Shown piece by piece: positions 38,170-46,376 of a DNA stretch of 64,000 bases. Position numbers and translations under genes: made by a program. The stretch is taken from the NCBI RefSeq assembly GCF_001983955.1, contig NZ_CP019562.1, forward strand, positions 186,001 through 250,000. The letters run 5' to 3'. This DNA is from Streptococcus oralis (lineage in GTDB: Bacteria; Bacillota; Bacilli; Lactobacillales; Streptococcaceae). Under the pieces are notes generated by a model that did no database searches, was not told the origin of the DNA, and saw only the letters and a list, made by a program, of their open reading frames with translations. Each line of letters starts with the position of its first letter. Within the stretch, counting starts at the first letter, position 1.

Positions 38170-39549
38170 ATGCTAAAATTTCCAAAGGATTTTGTCTGGG
38201 GTTCCTCGACTTCTGGACCACAGACAGAAGGACGAGTGCCAGGTGATGGTAAAGGAGATAATCTCTGGGATTATTGGTATCAGGTGGAACCCAATCGCTA
38301 CTACAATGGGATTGGACCAGACAAAACATCGACTTTCTATGAAAACTGGGAAAAGGATATTGAGCTTTTGGTAGAGACTGGCCATACAGCCTTCCGAACT
38401 TCTATTCAGTGGTCTCGTATTTTCCCGCAAGGCCGTGGAGAGGTCAATCCGCAAGGGGTGGCTTTCTACCTTCAGGTTTTTGAAGCTATTAAGGCCAAAG
38501 GGATTCGTCTCTTAGTCAATCTCTATCACTTCGACCTGCCTTTTGCCCTCCAAGAAGACGGCGATGGTTGGGAAAATAAGGCAACTGTCAAGGCTTATGA
38601 AGACTATGCTCGTTTTTGTTTTGAGACTTACGGTGACTTGGTGGACCAATGGATTACCTTTAACGAGCCCATCGTACCTGTTGAGTTTGGCTATTTCTAT
38701 GATGCCCATTATCCTCACAAGGTAGATGCCAATGCGGCGGTTAAGGTTGCCTATCATACACAACTGGCTAGCAGTCTTGCGGTTAAGGCCTGTCATGAGA
38801 TTTTGCCTGATTCCAAGATTGGGATTGTCCTTAACTTGACACCAGCTTACCCACGTAGCCAGCATCCCGCGGATGTCAAGGCTGCTCGCATTGCCGACCT
38901 CTTCCAAGCCCAATCTTTCCTAGACCCGTCTGTCTTGGGAGCTTATCCAGAAGAGTTAGTAGAGATTTTAGCTGAGTATGATTTGTTACCGAATTCTACA
39001 GCTGAGGAGTTGGACCTTATTCGGGAGCATACTGTGGACTTCCTTGGGGTCAACTACTACCAACCTTTGCGTGTCATGGCGCCACGTTTTGCTAAACATC
39101 CTGATAGCCCGCTTTTGCCAGAGCATTTCTACGAACCTTACGTCATGCCGGGCCGTAAAATCAATCCTCACCGCGGTTGGGAAATCTACGAGCAGGGGAT
39201 TTATGATATCGCTCAAAATATCAAGGAAAATTATGGTAATATTGAGTGGTTGCTGACCGAAAACGGCATGGGTGTTGAAGGGGAAGACAAGTTCCGTGAG
39301 AATGGCATGATTCAGGACGACTATCGTATTGACTTTGTCAAAGGACATCTGCGTGAACTTCATCGTGCGATTGAAGATGGAGCAAACTGTCAAGGATACT
39401 TAATCTGGACCTTTATTGATTGCTGGTCATGGCTCAATAGCTATAAAAACCGCTACGGTCTAGTTGAGCTTGATTTGGAAACACAGGAACGTCGCCTGAA
39501 GAAATCAGGGCACTGGTTCAAGGAATTAAGTGACAATAATGGATTTTAA
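38170..39549 (+). CDS. Glycoside hydrolase family 1 (beta-glucosidase-like)
   Basis: A 459-residue GH1 retaining glycosidase. The acid/base Glu is in QWITFNEPIVP (about 157-167) and the nucleophile Glu in WLLTENGMG (about 362-370); FVWGSSTSGPQTEGR is the N-terminal signature. There is no signal peptide, so it is cytoplasmic and likely works on imported, perhaps phosphorylated, beta-glucosides. ATG 38170 is chosen for AGAGG 7 nt upstream. No PTS gene is adjacent. Confidence 0.93.
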   Translation: MLKFPKDFVWGSSTSGPQTEGRVPGDGKGDNLWDYWYQVEPNRYYNGIGPDKTSTFYENWEKDIELLVETGHTAFRTSIQWSRIFPQGRGEVNPQGVAFYLQVFEAIKAKGIRLLVNLYHFDLPFALQEDGDGWENKATVKAYEDYARFCFETYGDLVDQWITFNEPIVPVEFGYFYDAHYPHKVDANAAVKVAYHTQLASSLAVKACHEILPDSKIGIVLNLTPAYPRSQHPADVKAARIADLFQAQSFLDPSVLGAYPEELVEILAEYDLLPNSTAEELDLIREHTVDFLGVNYYQPLRVMAPRFAKHPDSPLLPEHFYEPYVMPGRKINPHRGWEIYEQGIYDIAQNIKENYGNIEWLLTENGMGVEGEDKFRENGMIQDDYRIDFVKGHLRELHRAIEDGANCQGYLIWTFIDCWSWLNSYKNRYGLVELDLETQERRLKKSGHWFKELSDNNGF

Positions 39550-39550
39550 G

Positions 39551-39587
39551 AATAAAAAGTGAGATGATCTTCATCTCACTTTTTATT
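39551..39587. terminator. Bidirectional terminator between the GH1 gene and the antisense ORF
   Basis: A perfect 17-bp stem AATAAAAAGTGAGATGA / TCATCTCACTTTTTATT with a 3-nt loop, A-rich on one side and T-rich on the other, so it can end transcription from either strand. Confidence 0.85.
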
Positions 39588-39828
39588 ATAAGATCTTCAC
39601 CAAGCTTCCAATCGTAATTAGGCTACAATCACCGACTATTTTAGTAGTTAGGATGTCTTGTAGAAAAAATCCTGAAACAAGGGTTATGACGAGACTAAAG
39701 TTATCGACAGCAGCTACCTCGGTCGCATTCCCATCCGCAAGGCCTTGTAGTAGCAGAGTTGGGAGGTGCCCATGAGGAAAATCAGACAAGATGGGAAGAG
39801 AAGATACAAGTGCCAAGAAAAACCACAT
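39586..39828 (-). CDS. Hydrophobic small protein, 80 aa, unknown
   Basis: A minus-strand ORF encoding a hydrophobic 80-residue product (MWFFLALVSSLPILSDFPHG ...) with one to two possible membrane segments. Support: GAGGAGG 8-9 nt before the ATG, a TATAAT about 13 bp further upstream, and the bidirectional terminator directly after the stop. It lies convergent to the GH1 gene and divergent from glmS. I recognise no family, and it may be a decayed fragment. Confidence 0.45.
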   Translation of the reverse strand: MWFFLALVSSLPILSDFPHGHLPTLLLQGLADGNATEVAAVDNFSLVITLVSGFFLQDILTTKIVGDCSLITIGSLVKIL

Positions 39829-39909
39829 GGCAAATACCTCCTCTATTCATTATAAGTAATTGATGCTGACTTGCCAGGTATCAAGTGAAATCTTGATAAA
39901 ATACCAGAT

Positions 39910-39927
39910 AGAAAAACTATACCAATT
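39910..39927. promoter_or_regulatory. NagR-like operator half-site, upstream copy
   Basis: Contains ACTATACCAATTT (39916-39928), repeated exactly at 39995-40007. Its left half is poor. It lies just upstream of the glmS -35. Confidence 0.45.
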
Positions 39928-39934
39928 TTTATTC

Positions 39935-39963
39935 TTGACAAGTGATAAAAACAAGTATATACT
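39935..39963 (+). promoter_or_regulatory. Consensus promoter of glmS
   Basis: TTGACA (39935-39940), 17 bp, TATACT (39958-39963). Confidence 0.85.
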
Positions 39964-39988
39964 GTTTTTGCTGATTCCGTAAAGCGAG

Positions 39989-40006
39989 AATTAGACTATA
40001 CCAATT
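39989..40006. promoter_or_regulatory. NagR-like operator in the glmS leader
   Basis: AATTAGACTATACCAATT is a dyad (AATTRG-N6-CYAATT) close to the dre-type operators of GntR/HutC amino-sugar regulators (NagR). It is downstream of the promoter, in position to repress. Confidence 0.55.
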
Positions 40007-40043
40007 TAAGGAGAAAGCACAGCTGGTCTGTGTCGTATATACT

Positions 40044-41852
40044 ATGTGTGGAATTGTTGGTGTTGTTGGAAACACAAATGCAACTGATATTTTGATTCAA
40101 GGGCTTGAAAAACTCGAATACCGTGGCTATGATTCTGCGGGGATTTTTGTCCTAGGTGGTGCTGAAAATCATCTAGTTAAGGCTGTCGGTCGTATCGCAG
40201 AATTGTCTTCTAAGACAGCTGGCGTTGAGGGAACAACTGGTATCGGACATACGCGTTGGGCGACTCATGGGAAACCAACGGAAGATAATGCTCACCCACA
40301 CCGCTCTGAGACAGGACGTTTTGTCTTGGTGCACAATGGAGTGATTGAAAACTACCTTGAAATCAAGGAAGAATACCTTGCAGGTCACCACTTCAAGGGG
40401 CAAACCGATACGGAAATCGCTGTTCACTTGATTGGGAAATTTGTTGAAGAAGCTGGTCTTTCAGTTCTTGAAGCCTTCAAAAAAGCCCTTCACATCATTC
40501 GTGGTTCTTATGCCTTTGCCTTGATTGACTCTGAAAATTCAGATGTCATCTATGTCGCTAAGAACAAATCTCCACTTTTGATTGGTCTTGGGGAAGGTTA
40601 TAACATGGTCTGCTCAGATGCTATGGCCATGATTCGTGAGACCAACCAATACATGGAAATCCATGACCAAGAGTTGGTAATCGTCAAGGCTGATAGCGTC
40701 GAAGTTCAAGACTATGATGGTAACAGTCGTGAGCGTGCTAGCTACACTGCCGAACTTGACCTGTCAGATATTGGTAAGGGGACTTATCCTTACTACATGC
40801 TCAAGGAAATCGACGAGCAACCAACGGTGATGCGTAAACTCATCCAAGCCTACACAGATGAGGCCGGTCAAGTAGTGGTTGACCCAGCAATCATCAAGGC
40901 TGTTCAAGATGCAGACCGCATCTACATTCTTGCAGCTGGGACATCTTACCACGCAGGATTTGCTTCTAAGAAGATGTTAGAAGAATTGACGGATACGCCA
41001 GTTGAACTTGGAATCTCTTCTGAGTGGGGCTATGGCATGCCACTTCTTAGCAAGAAACCACTTTTCATCTTTATCAGTCAGTCTGGTGAAACAGCGGATA
41101 GCCGTCAGGTTTTGGTCAAAGCCAACGAAATGGGTATCCCAAGCTTGACAGTGACAAATGTGCCAGGTTCAACTCTTTCTCGTGAAGCTAACCATACTAT
41201 GTTGCTTCATGCAGGTCCTGAAATTGCCGTAGCTTCAACCAAGGCCTACACAGCGCAAATCGCAGCACTTGCCTTCCTTGCAAAAGCTGTCGGAGAAGCA
41301 AATGGCAATGCCAAAGCACAAGCCTTTGACCTGGTTCATGAGTTGTCTATCGTAGCTCAGTCTATCGAATCAACTCTTTCTGAGAAAGAAACCATTGATG
41401 CCAAGGTTCGTGACCTTCTTGAAACAACTCGCAACGCCTTTTACATCGGACGTGGTCAAGACTACTATGTAGCCATGGAAGCCAGTCTCAAACTCAAAGA
41501 GATTTCTTACATCCAGTGTGAAGGCTTTGCGGCAGGAGAACTCAAGCACGGAACCATTGCCTTGATTGAAGAAGGAACGCCTGTCTTGGCCCTCTTGTCA
41601 GATCCAGTCCTTGCTAACCACACTCGTGGAAATATCCAAGAGGTCGCAGCCCGTGGTGCCAAGGTTCTTACTATCGCAGAAGAAAATGTTGCTAAAGACA
41701 CAGACGATATCGTCCTTACGACTGTACACCCATACCTTTCACCAATCTCAATGGTCGTACCAACGCAATTGGTCGCTTACTTTGCAACTCTACACCGTGG
41801 TCTCGATGTGGACAAACCACGTAACCTTGCTAAGTCAGTAACGGTAGAATAA
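40044..41852 (+). CDS. glmS: Glutamine-fructose-6-phosphate aminotransferase
   Basis: A 602-residue enzyme that makes glucosamine-6-phosphate from fructose-6-phosphate and glutamine, the first step to UDP-GlcNAc. Cys2 is the glutaminase nucleophile (MCGIVGVVG); the glutaminase domain spans about 2-230. Two SIS sugar-isomerase domains follow ([22 protein letters not shown]) and the C terminus is the conserved [13 protein letters not shown]. The AAGGAG is 30 nt from the ATG with a small hairpin between, unusual spacing. No glmS ribozyme is seen; NagR-like sites flank the promoter. Confidence 0.97.
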   Translation: MCGIVGVVGNTNATDILIQGLEKLEYRGYDSAGIFVLGGAENHLVKAVGRIAELSSKTAGVEGTTGIGHTRWATHGKPTEDNAHPHRSETGRFVLVHNGVIENYLEIKEEYLAGHHFKGQTDTEIAVHLIGKFVEEAGLSVLEAFKKALHIIRGSYAFALIDSENSDVIYVAKNKSPLLIGLGEGYNMVCSDAMAMIRETNQYMEIHDQELVIVKADSVEVQDYDGNSRERASYTAELDLSDIGKGTYPYYMLKEIDEQPTVMRKLIQAYTDEAGQVVVDPAIIKAVQDADRIYILAAGTSYHAGFASKKMLEELTDTPVELGISSEWGYGMPLLSKKPLFIFISQSGETADSRQVLVKANEMGIPSLTVTNVPGSTLSREANHTMLLHAGPEIAVASTKAYTAQIAALAFLAKAVGEANGNAKAQAFDLVHELSIVAQSIESTLSEKETIDAKVRDLLETTRNAFYIGRGQDYYVAMEASLKLKEISYIQCEGFAAGELKHGTIALIEEGTPVLALLSDPVLANHTRGNIQEVAARGAKVLTIAEENVAKDTDDIVLTTVHPYLSPISMVVPTQLVAYFATLHRGLDVDKPRNLAKSVTVE

Positions 41853-41855
41853 TCT

Positions 41856-41884
41856 AAAAAAGTCTAGTTATCTAGGCTTTTTTC
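41856..41884 (+). terminator. Terminator after glmS
   Basis: AAAAAAGTCTAG-TTAT-CTAGGCTTTTTT. Confidence 0.85.
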
Positions 41885-41899
41885 TAATGAGCAAATTTA

Positions 41900-41928
41900 T
41901 TGAAAGTAAAAATAATTAGTGATAGAAT
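41900..41928 (+). promoter_or_regulatory. Promoter of the monooxygenase-family gene
   Basis: TTGAAA (41900-41905), 17 bp, TAGAAT (41923-41928) with extended TGA. Confidence 0.6.
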
Positions 41929-41962
41929 ACCCTAAAACTAAAAGAGATAGCGAGGAGACACC

Positions 41963-43015
41963 ATGGTAGAATTGGGAATTTCAACTTTTGGGGAAACAAC
42001 GGAGCTTGAAGGAACTGGGCAAACTTATAGTCATGCCGAACGCATTCGTCAGTTGGTGGCGGAGATTGAGCTGGCTGATAAGGTTGGTTTGGACGTGTAT
42101 GGGATTGGTGAGCACCATCGAGAGGACTTTGCAGTATCAGCCCCAGAGATTATTCTGGCCGCCGGGGCAGTCAATACCAAGAACATCCGTTTGACCAGTG
42201 CAGTCAGCATACTCTCGAGCATGGGCCCGATTCGGTTGTTCCAACAGTATGCCACTATCGATGCTTTGTCAAATGGACGAGCGGAGATTATGGCTGGAAG
42301 GGGCTCTTTCACGGAATCCTTCCCTCTGTTTGGCTATGATTTGAAAGACTACGAAGCTCTTTTTGATGAGAAATTAGACTTGCTTCAGTTAGTCAATGAA
42401 AAGACCAAGCTAGACTGGAAAGGTCGATTGACCCAAACAATCTCTGGTAAAGAAGTTTATCCTCGTCCAGTTCAGGACAAATTGCCCTTGTGGATAGCGA
42501 CAGGTGGCCATGTCGAATCAACAGTGAAGATTGCTCGGGCAGGGCTGCCGATTGTCTATGCCATTATTGGTGGTAATCCGCGTTATTTTAAAAAGCTGAT
42601 TCAAGCTTATCGTGAGATTGGAAGGGATGCCGGTCATGCGAATAAAGACCTAAAAGTGGGAGCTCATTCTTGGGGCTGGATTACTGAGGATGGCGAACAG
42701 GCTGTAAAAGATTATTTCCATCCGACTAAGCAAGTGGTGGATGCGATTTCCAAGGACCGCCCACACTGGCAGGAGTTGACCTATGAGCAATATTTGGAGC
42801 AAGTTGGTCCAAATGGTGCCATGTTTGTGGGAAGTCCAGATCAGGTAGCAGAAAAATTGATTCGCATGATTGAGGATTTAGACTTGGACCGTTTCATGCT
42901 CCATCTACCGCTTGGTTCTATGCCACATGATCAGGTTCTGAGAGCTATTGAACTCTTCGGCACACAAGTGGCGCCCAAAATACGTGCTTACTTTGCCATG
43001 AAAGAGGGGATATAA
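41963..43015 (+). CDS. Luciferase-like flavin-dependent oxidoreductase
   Basis: A 350-residue LLM-superfamily protein with an (alpha/beta)8 barrel. Family motifs are GLDVYGIGEHHREDFAVSAPEIIL (about 46-69), SILSSMGPIRLFQQYATIDALSNGRAEIMAGRGSF and the C-terminal FVGSPDQVAEKLIRM. It would use reduced FMN and oxygen; the substrate is unknown. GAGGAG is the RBS. In pneumococcus the same gene follows glmS (from memory), so it is core, not part of the next operon, from which a terminator separates it. Confidence 0.9.
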   Translation: MVELGISTFGETTELEGTGQTYSHAERIRQLVAEIELADKVGLDVYGIGEHHREDFAVSAPEIILAAGAVNTKNIRLTSAVSILSSMGPIRLFQQYATIDALSNGRAEIMAGRGSFTESFPLFGYDLKDYEALFDEKLDLLQLVNEKTKLDWKGRLTQTISGKEVYPRPVQDKLPLWIATGGHVESTVKIARAGLPIVYAIIGGNPRYFKKLIQAYREIGRDAGHANKDLKVGAHSWGWITEDGEQAVKDYFHPTKQVVDAISKDRPHWQELTYEQYLEQVGPNGAMFVGSPDQVAEKLIRMIEDLDLDRFMLHLPLGSMPHDQVLRAIELFGTQVAPKIRAYFAMKEGI

Positions 43016-43084
43016 AAAAATTCAATCGGCTTGATAGAAAATCTATATCAACACTTTTTTGAAAAATAGATGAAAATAAAGTGA

Positions 43085-43129
43085 ATCTTTGAAAGGCTAG
43101 TAAAATCAAGCTTTTCAGGGATTTTTTTC
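43085..43129 (+). terminator. Terminator after the monooxygenase-family gene
   Basis: ATCTTTGAAAGGCT (43085-43098) pairs with AGCTTTTCAGGGAT (43109-43122), three wobble pairs, then a T tract. Confidence 0.65.
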
Positions 43130-43145
43130 TTTATCGATATAAAAA

Positions 43146-43183
43146 TTTCCAATCGAGTTAATAGTCAATATATATTGGGAAAA
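43146..43183. promoter_or_regulatory. Possible operator before the UroD-like operon
   Basis: CAATATATATTG (43166-43177) is a perfect 12-bp palindrome, flanked by an imperfect larger dyad TTTCCAAT ... ATTGGGAAA. It lies 57 bp before ATG 43234. No confident -35/-10 pair was found, so operator and promoter are inference. Confidence 0.35.
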
Positions 43184-43233
43184 GGGGAAAAGGAGTGGTA
43201 AGATGGTTTCAATCCAAATGGAAGGAGAAAGGT

Positions 43234-44238
43234 ATGGCAAGTAAAAGAGATTTAGTCTTTAGAGCGATTCGAGGCGATGAAGTGGAAAGAGTTCCTGTGG
43301 GATTTTGGTTTCATTTTGTAACACTCGAAGAAAAGGGGCAGGGATTAAACAATCCACGTATCTTTCAAAAAAGTGTTGACGGACATCGTAGTTATGTGGA
43401 AAGGATTCGCCCTGATTTTGTCAAAATTATGAGCGACGGTTTTTTCCTTTATCCAAGTAATGTCTATAGTCCTAAGATCGCAAGCATTCAGGAGCTGACT
43501 TTTATTGAGTCGATTGGTGAGGAACACCCATGGATTCAGCAACAGGTGCAAGTGGTACAAGCGATTCGAGAGACCTTTACCGAAGAGATTGCTTCTTTCT
43601 ACAATATCTTTTCACCAATCTCCTACCTCAAGCGCTGGTTCCGTACAGAAACTTCTCGAGGAGATAGGGAAGTGGCTGACCTATTGCTTGAAAATCCTGA
43701 GCAATTCAAAGCTATTCTAGATGTGATTGCAGGAGATATTGCTATCCTAACTCAGAAAATCATCCAGCAAGGAGGTGTTGACGGGATTTACCTCAGCACT
43801 CAGGAAATTCAAGATGAGCGCATCACACCAGCACTCTACCAAACCTATATCGAACCGAGCAATATAGCGATCTTGGAAGCAGCCAATCAGGTTGATGGGA
43901 TCAATATCCTCCATATCTGTGGTTTTGAAGGTGCGAGCAATGATGTGACGATATTTAAGGACTATCCAGCTCAAGTGGTCAACTGGGCGACTCATCATGA
44001 GGATGTTAGTTTGACACAGGGTCAAGAGTTATTCCGAGATAAGGCCGTTTTAGGTGGATTCGAAAATGGCAAGAAAAGCTTGCTTTATCAAGGTTCCAAA
44101 GCGGAATTGCAAAATGAAACAAGACGGTTGCTGGCTGAAGCGGGTAGTAAAGGCGTTCTTCTGGGAGCTGACTGTACTGTTCCAGATGACTTTGACTTAG
44201 AGAGGTTGGACTGGATTCGACAGGCTGCTGTTCTCTAA
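43234..44238 (+). CDS. UroD-superfamily protein 1, putative zinc methyl/thiol transferase
   Basis: A 334-residue member of the uroporphyrinogen decarboxylase/MtaA-like superfamily (RGDEVERVPVGFWFHF, RPDFVKIMSDGF). It has H227-x-C229 (ILHICGFEG) and C314 (LGADCTVP), the His-x-Cys...Cys zinc-ligand pattern of methylcobalamin:thiol methyltransferases, not seen in heme-pathway UroD. I chose ATG 43234 (AAGGAG, 6-nt spacing) over GTG 43195 because the paralogue downstream has the same length. First gene of an operon ending in an amino acid ABC transporter. A thiol alkyltransferase is inferred; the substrate is unknown. Confidence 0.85.
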   Translation: MASKRDLVFRAIRGDEVERVPVGFWFHFVTLEEKGQGLNNPRIFQKSVDGHRSYVERIRPDFVKIMSDGFFLYPSNVYSPKIASIQELTFIESIGEEHPWIQQQVQVVQAIRETFTEEIASFYNIFSPISYLKRWFRTETSRGDREVADLLLENPEQFKAILDVIAGDIAILTQKIIQQGGVDGIYLSTQEIQDERITPALYQTYIEPSNIAILEAANQVDGINILHICGFEGASNDVTIFKDYPAQVVNWATHHEDVSLTQGQELFRDKAVLGGFENGKKSLLYQGSKAELQNETRRLLAEAGSKGVLLGADCTVPDDFDLERLDWIRQAAVL

Positions 44239-44249
44239 AAGGAGGAGCT

Positions 44250-44453
44250 ATGAAAAGTAAAAGATGGGGTATCTTCATTGCAGTTATCGGTTTGCTGGCT
44301 TTGGTTGCCATAAGCGTCGTAAAAAATCAGCACTGCAAAAATGGAGAGAGATGTCATGGAGTTCAGGATTTTTCTAAGTCCAGTCTCCCCTTTCTACGCT
44401 CGAATGATATCGCAAGCAGTTTATTAGTTGAAAAAGTAAGAAATGGAGAATAA
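44250..44453 (+). CDS. Small membrane-anchored peptide, 67 aa
   Basis: ATG 44250 with a strong RBS (AAAGGAGGAGCT). It encodes an N-terminal membrane helix (about residues 7-24) and a short polar tail with two cysteines (C29, C35; QHCKNGERCHG). The N terminus resembles that of the substrate-binding protein downstream, so it might be the remnant of a duplicated binding-protein gene; a second short frame (44355-44426) overlaps. It lies between the two UroD-like genes with tight spacing. I do not recognise a family. Confidence 0.5.
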   Translation: MKSKRWGIFIAVIGLLALVAISVVKNQHCKNGERCHGVQDFSKSSLPFLRSNDIASSLLVEKVRNGE

Positions 44454-44455
44454 GA

Positions 44456-45454
44456 ATGTCAGAAAAAAAAGAATGGGTTTTAAAAGTATTTAGAGGTGAA
44501 AAGGTTGATCGTGTGCCAGTTGGTTTTTGGCACCATTTCACATCCGAAGACGAATGGCTGCACGGTTTCTCAAATCCAGTCATTATCGAGAAGAATATTG
44601 AGGGACATAAGCGCTTTATCCGAGAAGTTCAGCCAGACTTTATCAAACTCATGAGTGATGGCTACTTTGCTTATCCAAATCCAGCGATTGCCAAAGGCAA
44701 ATCACTTCAAGAATTGGCAACCATTCAACCACTCGGACCAGAGCACGCTTGGATAAAAGAGCAGGTGGACTTGGTTAAGAAAATCAAGCAAGAATTTACA
44801 GAAGATATCGTTGCGATTTACAATATTTTTGCTCCTGTGACCTATCTCAAGTGGCTACTGGGGGAAGTGTCTGGTGGCGATGACCTCATTGCGGACTTTC
44901 TGGTGGAAGATCCTGAAGCCCTTAAAAAGGTGTTGGATGTGATTGCAGAAGATATTGCGAGTCTCAGTCGAGCTGTCATCGAAGAGGCCGGTGCAGATGG
45001 AATCTACCTCAGCGTGCAGAGTATCCAAGATCAACGAGTGTCGGCAGCAGGTTATCAAGCCGTCATTGCCCCTAGCGAAATAACGGTTCTGGAAGCAGCT
45101 AGTGCTGTTGGTGGCGTCACAGTTCTTCATATCTGTGGATACGAGGGAGCGCGAAATGATATTCACCTTTTTGCAGACTATCCAGCCCAAGTCTTTAACT
45201 GGGCTGTAGGACCAGAGGGAGTCACTCTCAAGGAAGGTCGTGAGATTTTCAAGGGACGTACGGTTCTTGGAGGATTTGAAAATGGCAAAACAGGCTTGCT
45301 GTATACTGGTAGCAAGGACGCCATTCAGGCTGAGGCAAAGAAACTAGTTGCAGAAGCTGGGGAACAGGGCTTGGTACTTGGGGCAGATTGTACCATTCCA
45401 AGTGATATCGCAGTTGAACGTATCCAGTGGGTGAGAGAAGCGCTTGAAAACTAA
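44456..45454 (+). CDS. UroD-superfamily protein 2, putative zinc methyl/thiol transferase
   Basis: A 332-residue paralogue of UroD-like protein 1, colinear along the whole length (KVDRVPVGFWHHF, QPDFIKLMSDGYFAYP). It keeps the same metal signature: H225-x-C227 (VLHICGYEG) and C312 (LGADCTIP). Having two paralogues side by side suggests either a heterodimer or two related substrates. Start ATG 44456 is two bases after the small-peptide stop (RBS ATGGAG). It is followed 11 bp later by the binding-protein gene. Streptococci have no heme pathway, so true UroD activity is very unlikely. Confidence 0.85.
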   Translation: MSEKKEWVLKVFRGEKVDRVPVGFWHHFTSEDEWLHGFSNPVIIEKNIEGHKRFIREVQPDFIKLMSDGYFAYPNPAIAKGKSLQELATIQPLGPEHAWIKEQVDLVKKIKQEFTEDIVAIYNIFAPVTYLKWLLGEVSGGDDLIADFLVEDPEALKKVLDVIAEDIASLSRAVIEEAGADGIYLSVQSIQDQRVSAAGYQAVIAPSEITVLEAASAVGGVTVLHICGYEGARNDIHLFADYPAQVFNWAVGPEGVTLKEGREIFKGRTVLGGFENGKTGLLYTGSKDAIQAEAKKLVAEAGEQGLVLGADCTIPSDIAVERIQWVREALEN

Positions 45455-45465
45455 AGGAGAAAAAG

Positions 45466-46344
45466 ATGAGTAAAAAAGCATGGATTATCGGTGGTGTAGC
45501 AGTTGTTGCGGTAATTGGGGCAACAATTATCGGAAGAAGTTTAGCTGGTGCTCCAGCCAAGGATGGAGAAACGGCTTCTTCTGCTGAAGTTATAACCTTG
45601 AAGGTTGCCCATACACAAAACTATGTACCTTATGACTTTGTCAATGAAAAAGGGGAATCAGATGGTTATGAGGTAGCTGTTTTGAAGGCTGTTGATGAGA
45701 AGTTGGCAAACTATAAATTTGAATATACGGGCACCAGTGATGACGACCTCTTGATTGGTCTGGAATCAGGCAAGTATGACATCGGAACCAAGGGAGCTTG
45801 GTACACAGATGAACGAGCTAAAAAGTTTGTCATTCCATCTGAACCAGTCGGAGCGAGCATCATCGGATTTACTGTCAGAAAAGAAGATGAACAGAAATAC
45901 AAAACCATTGATGACTTTGCTAAGAATAAAGGGAAATTGGTTCCCATCTCTCCACAGAATGCTCAATGGAATGTCATCACCAGCTACAATGAAAAACATC
46001 AGGATGCACCGATTGAGCTAACAGCAGCTGAATCCTTTAAAGTGGCAGATGCCTATGCCTGGGTCTTAGAAGGACGTTATGACGCCTTCTTTGATATCAA
46101 ACTGTCCTTTGAAAAAGCAGTTACTGCAGAAGATGGACCTTACCACCAATATGCGGATAAACTCAGCTGGTTCCCATACAAGGGCATTCCAACTTATCCC
46201 TTGATTCACCGTGATGAAAAGGGTGAGAAATTCGCTAAAGAATACGAAAAAACAATCAAAGAGTTGAAAGAAGATGGCACGCTTGCTAAGCTATCTCAGC
46301 AATACTTCAAAGAAGATGTCTTTAGTTACGTAGACAAAGACTAG
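45466..46344 (+). CDS. Amino acid ABC transporter substrate-binding protein
   Basis: A 292-residue SBP_bac_3 family protein. Residues about 5-23 form a hydrophobic N-terminal anchor or signal peptide, then a linker and two lobes (LKVAHTQNYVPYDFVNEKGE, SGKYDIGTKGAWYTDERAKKF). The protein contains no cysteine at all, so it cannot be a lipoprotein, unlike most Gram-positive binding proteins; it is probably held by the uncleaved N-terminal helix. The family binds polar amino acids, but the ligand here is unknown. AAGGAG is the RBS. Confidence 0.9.
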   Translation: MSKKAWIIGGVAVVAVIGATIIGRSLAGAPAKDGETASSAEVITLKVAHTQNYVPYDFVNEKGESDGYEVAVLKAVDEKLANYKFEYTGTSDDDLLIGLESGKYDIGTKGAWYTDERAKKFVIPSEPVGASIIGFTVRKEDEQKYKTIDDFAKNKGKLVPISPQNAQWNVITSYNEKHQDAPIELTAAESFKVADAYAWVLEGRYDAFFDIKLSFEKAVTAEDGPYHQYADKLSWFPYKGIPTYPLIHRDEKGEKFAKEYEKTIKELKEDGTLAKLSQQYFKEDVFSYVDKD

Positions 46345-46376
46345 ACCAGAAATTCCAAGACTAGAAAGGGTTTTGC

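Noticed and set aside
40038..40043. TATACT immediately before the glmS ATG as a possible promoter.
   Set aside because: It would start transcription inside the coding region; a consensus promoter exists at 39935-39963.
43195..44238. GTG start at 43195 for UroD-like protein 1.
   Set aside because: It adds 13 residues absent from the paralogue; ATG 43234 has a clean AAGGAG at proper spacing.
44355..44426. Short frame (MEFRIFLSPVSPFYARMISQ...) inside the 67-aa ORF.
   Set aside because: Only 23 residues; it overlaps the better-supported ORF and no family match is recognised.
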